Origin: Atrina japonica
Taxonomy: Eukaryota > Mollusca > Bivalvia > Pterioida > Pinnidae
Direction: 5' to 3'
Assembly: GCA_030159075.1 (NCBI GenBank)
Contig: BROG01000135.1
Coordinates: forward strand, 679,001 to 743,000
DNA: 64,000 nucleotides
Shown here: positions 62,592 to 64,000 of the stretch, in pieces
How the letters are laid out: every line of letters starts with the position of its first letter
How positions within the stretch are numbered: the first letter of the stretch is position 1
Position numbers and translations under genes: made by a program
Notes under the pieces: generated by a model
What the model was told of the DNA's origin: nothing
The model's input: only the letters and a program-made list of their open reading frames with translations
The model's database searches: none

Positions 62592-62717
62592 GGACCACAG
62601 CCATTAACGGAGCGCCACCTAGTGTTCTATCACCAACAGCTGTAGCTGGCTTCCAGGTTCCCCAGGCTAACGGCCAAGGCCCTGAAATATATGCCAATGG
62701 TATCCCCCACTACGCTG
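62592..62717 (+). CDS. CELF4: CELF/Bruno RNA-binding protein, linker exon
   Basis: A 126-nt exon, phase 1 at both ends (two bases, 41 codons, one base), so it can be skipped or included without changing frame. It codes for TTAINGAPPSVLSPTAVAGF, VPQANGQGPEIYANGI and PHYA. The N-G-Q-x-x-E/D-x-Y/F-x-N-G-I pattern is a landmark of the CELF3-6/bru3 linker. The donor is GCTG|GTGAGT. The next exon should begin with two bases completing Gly, and was not found before the window ends. Confidence 0.94.
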
Positions 62718-64000
62718 GTGAGTGTCAAGTGGTCGAGTTAGGTAGGTTGCACATTTTCCGATTTTTCAAATTCATGTACAAAACTTTGGAAACATCTAAA
62801 AAGTGCATCCGAAAATACAGGAAATGAATCCAACTGCAATGGATCTTTAAGTCGTGTTGATATGTAAGTGGATTCATTATCAAAAACTAAATTGGAATCA
62901 TATACAAATGTCAATATCTTTTTTGTTGGGATGATTGTAATCATTCATATAAAATCACCTGAGACTGAAAAAAGAGATATTGATTTTTCGTTCTGTTGTA
63001 TCGTATTGTGAATATTGTCTTTTATATAGAGAATTGATGATAACTCGTAGGCTTCAGCTGACAAAAGACTTAGAATTAAACAATACCTGTATAACAGTAT
63101 GCACTGCCATGCTTTTCACATCCTATCGTATTTAATGAAAAAGTGGATTTGAATGTATTTAAATAACCTTTAGAAAGTAAACAAGTTTTACAAGGAGAAA
63201 ATATATTCTTTGATGGAAACTGGTGAATATGACCTTAGAGAAACATCTCTGGTACACAGCAGTCATTGTTTTTCTCTTATTAATTAAAATAGGTCTTTCT
63301 TTGGGAGTTTCGCTCGTAAATGTATCTTGTGATATATAGATATTATACAAAAGTATTCTTGTCTGGAAGTCAAATTGCTGAAGTAAAGAACTACCAGTTG
63401 TTAAAATATGTGAAATCAGTAATGTACATATATTGATTTTAGAAAATACAAAATATTCAAAATTTTGAAATGGTGATAAAGAAATGATAAATGTTGATTG
63501 AAATGTAAATTCATTAAATCATAATCTAAGACAAGAAATACATGCATTGAAGATACTATCTAATTTTCATTTTCATGCACATTTAAGCTAACTAAACACA
63601 AAGGTCGGGAATTAAATATTACTTTTTCGTAACTAAATCATTTTCTATTTATAATCACAAATCTTGCAATGATACTGTTTATTGATCATATCAGAAAAAT
63701 AATAATAAAGAAAAATACATTGTGGTATAAGATAGTCCTTAGATATGTTAGTAAATGTTTCCAATGTTTCGTACTTGAACATGTGCTTTTAGCTTGCCGC
63801 TTAGAATATAGGTGACATTCTTGCTGCTGCAATGTATCTATAGCGCCATCTGGTGGTGGTTATGATAAAAATAAATGAATTAAGGATTGCATATTGATAA
63901 TTGTTTTATATCTGTTTATATTTGGACTGAGTTCTTAACAATGCATTTATTTTTTGGGATGGCAGTAGTTGAGATTCACGTCAATTATTCGTTTGGGTCT
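62718..64000 (+). other. CELF intron, 5' part, running off the window
   Basis: AT-rich sequence after GCTG|GTGAGT with no repeat or exon that I can support. The next linker exons and RRM3 must lie beyond 64000. Confidence 0.85.

Noticed and set aside
63790..63842. Alternative terminal exon of CELF after AATATAG near 63811
   Set aside because: In the required phase it reads only about ten codons before a stop, the acceptor is weak and the peptide has no family resemblance.

Overview
This is a eukaryotic, intron-dominated, AT-rich window. The only protein-coding gene I can support is on the + strand. It is a CELF/Bruno-family RNA-binding protein, closest in style to the CELF3-6 group and especially CELF4/Drosophila bru3. 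Six exons join in phase: 31115-31163 (end of RRM1), 57917-58045 and 60535-60614 (RRM2), 61414-61557 (end of RRM2 and start of linker), 62254-62410 and 62592-62717 (linker). The earlier RRM1 exons and the later RRM3 exons are not seen and should lie outside the window. Three tRNA-derived SINE families with a shared body or tail, hairpin repeats and very abundant simple repeats suggest a lophotrochozoan, most likely a mollusc and perhaps a bivalve. Species cannot be fixed from the sequence.

Layout. 1-31114 is inferred to be intron. It carries GATA, TA, TG and CT microsatellites, SINEs (4.5, 5.5, 9, 13.5, 19.7 and 20.1-20.7 kb), three copies of a short G-tract-bearing inverted-repeat element (2.8, 6.4, 21.7 kb), a broken LINE reverse transcriptase (15-15.9 kb), and three repeats present as inverted pairs (17.4/21.3, 18.0/25.8 and 28.0/29.5 kb). 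31164-57916 is a 26.75-kb intron. It holds five large minisatellite blocks (40.8, 42.2, 50.4, 51.4 and 52.4 kb), two inverted-repeat DNA elements (40.2 and 55.2 kb), more SINEs, and a candidate internal promoter with a 13-nt coding first exon at 47182-47194. 57917-64000 is the exon-dense part of the gene.

How it works together. CELF proteins bind GU-rich RNA and control splicing, translation and decay. The candidate first exon at 47.18 kb has a strong Kozak context, an upstream TATAAA and a GTATGT donor. It splices in frame (phase 1) onto the RRM2 exon and would give a protein lacking RRM1. A tandem acceptor 18 nt before the 61414 exon could add six in-frame residues. These two, and a family of short palindromes built around CCCTGGTAAA, are the observations most worth a second look.
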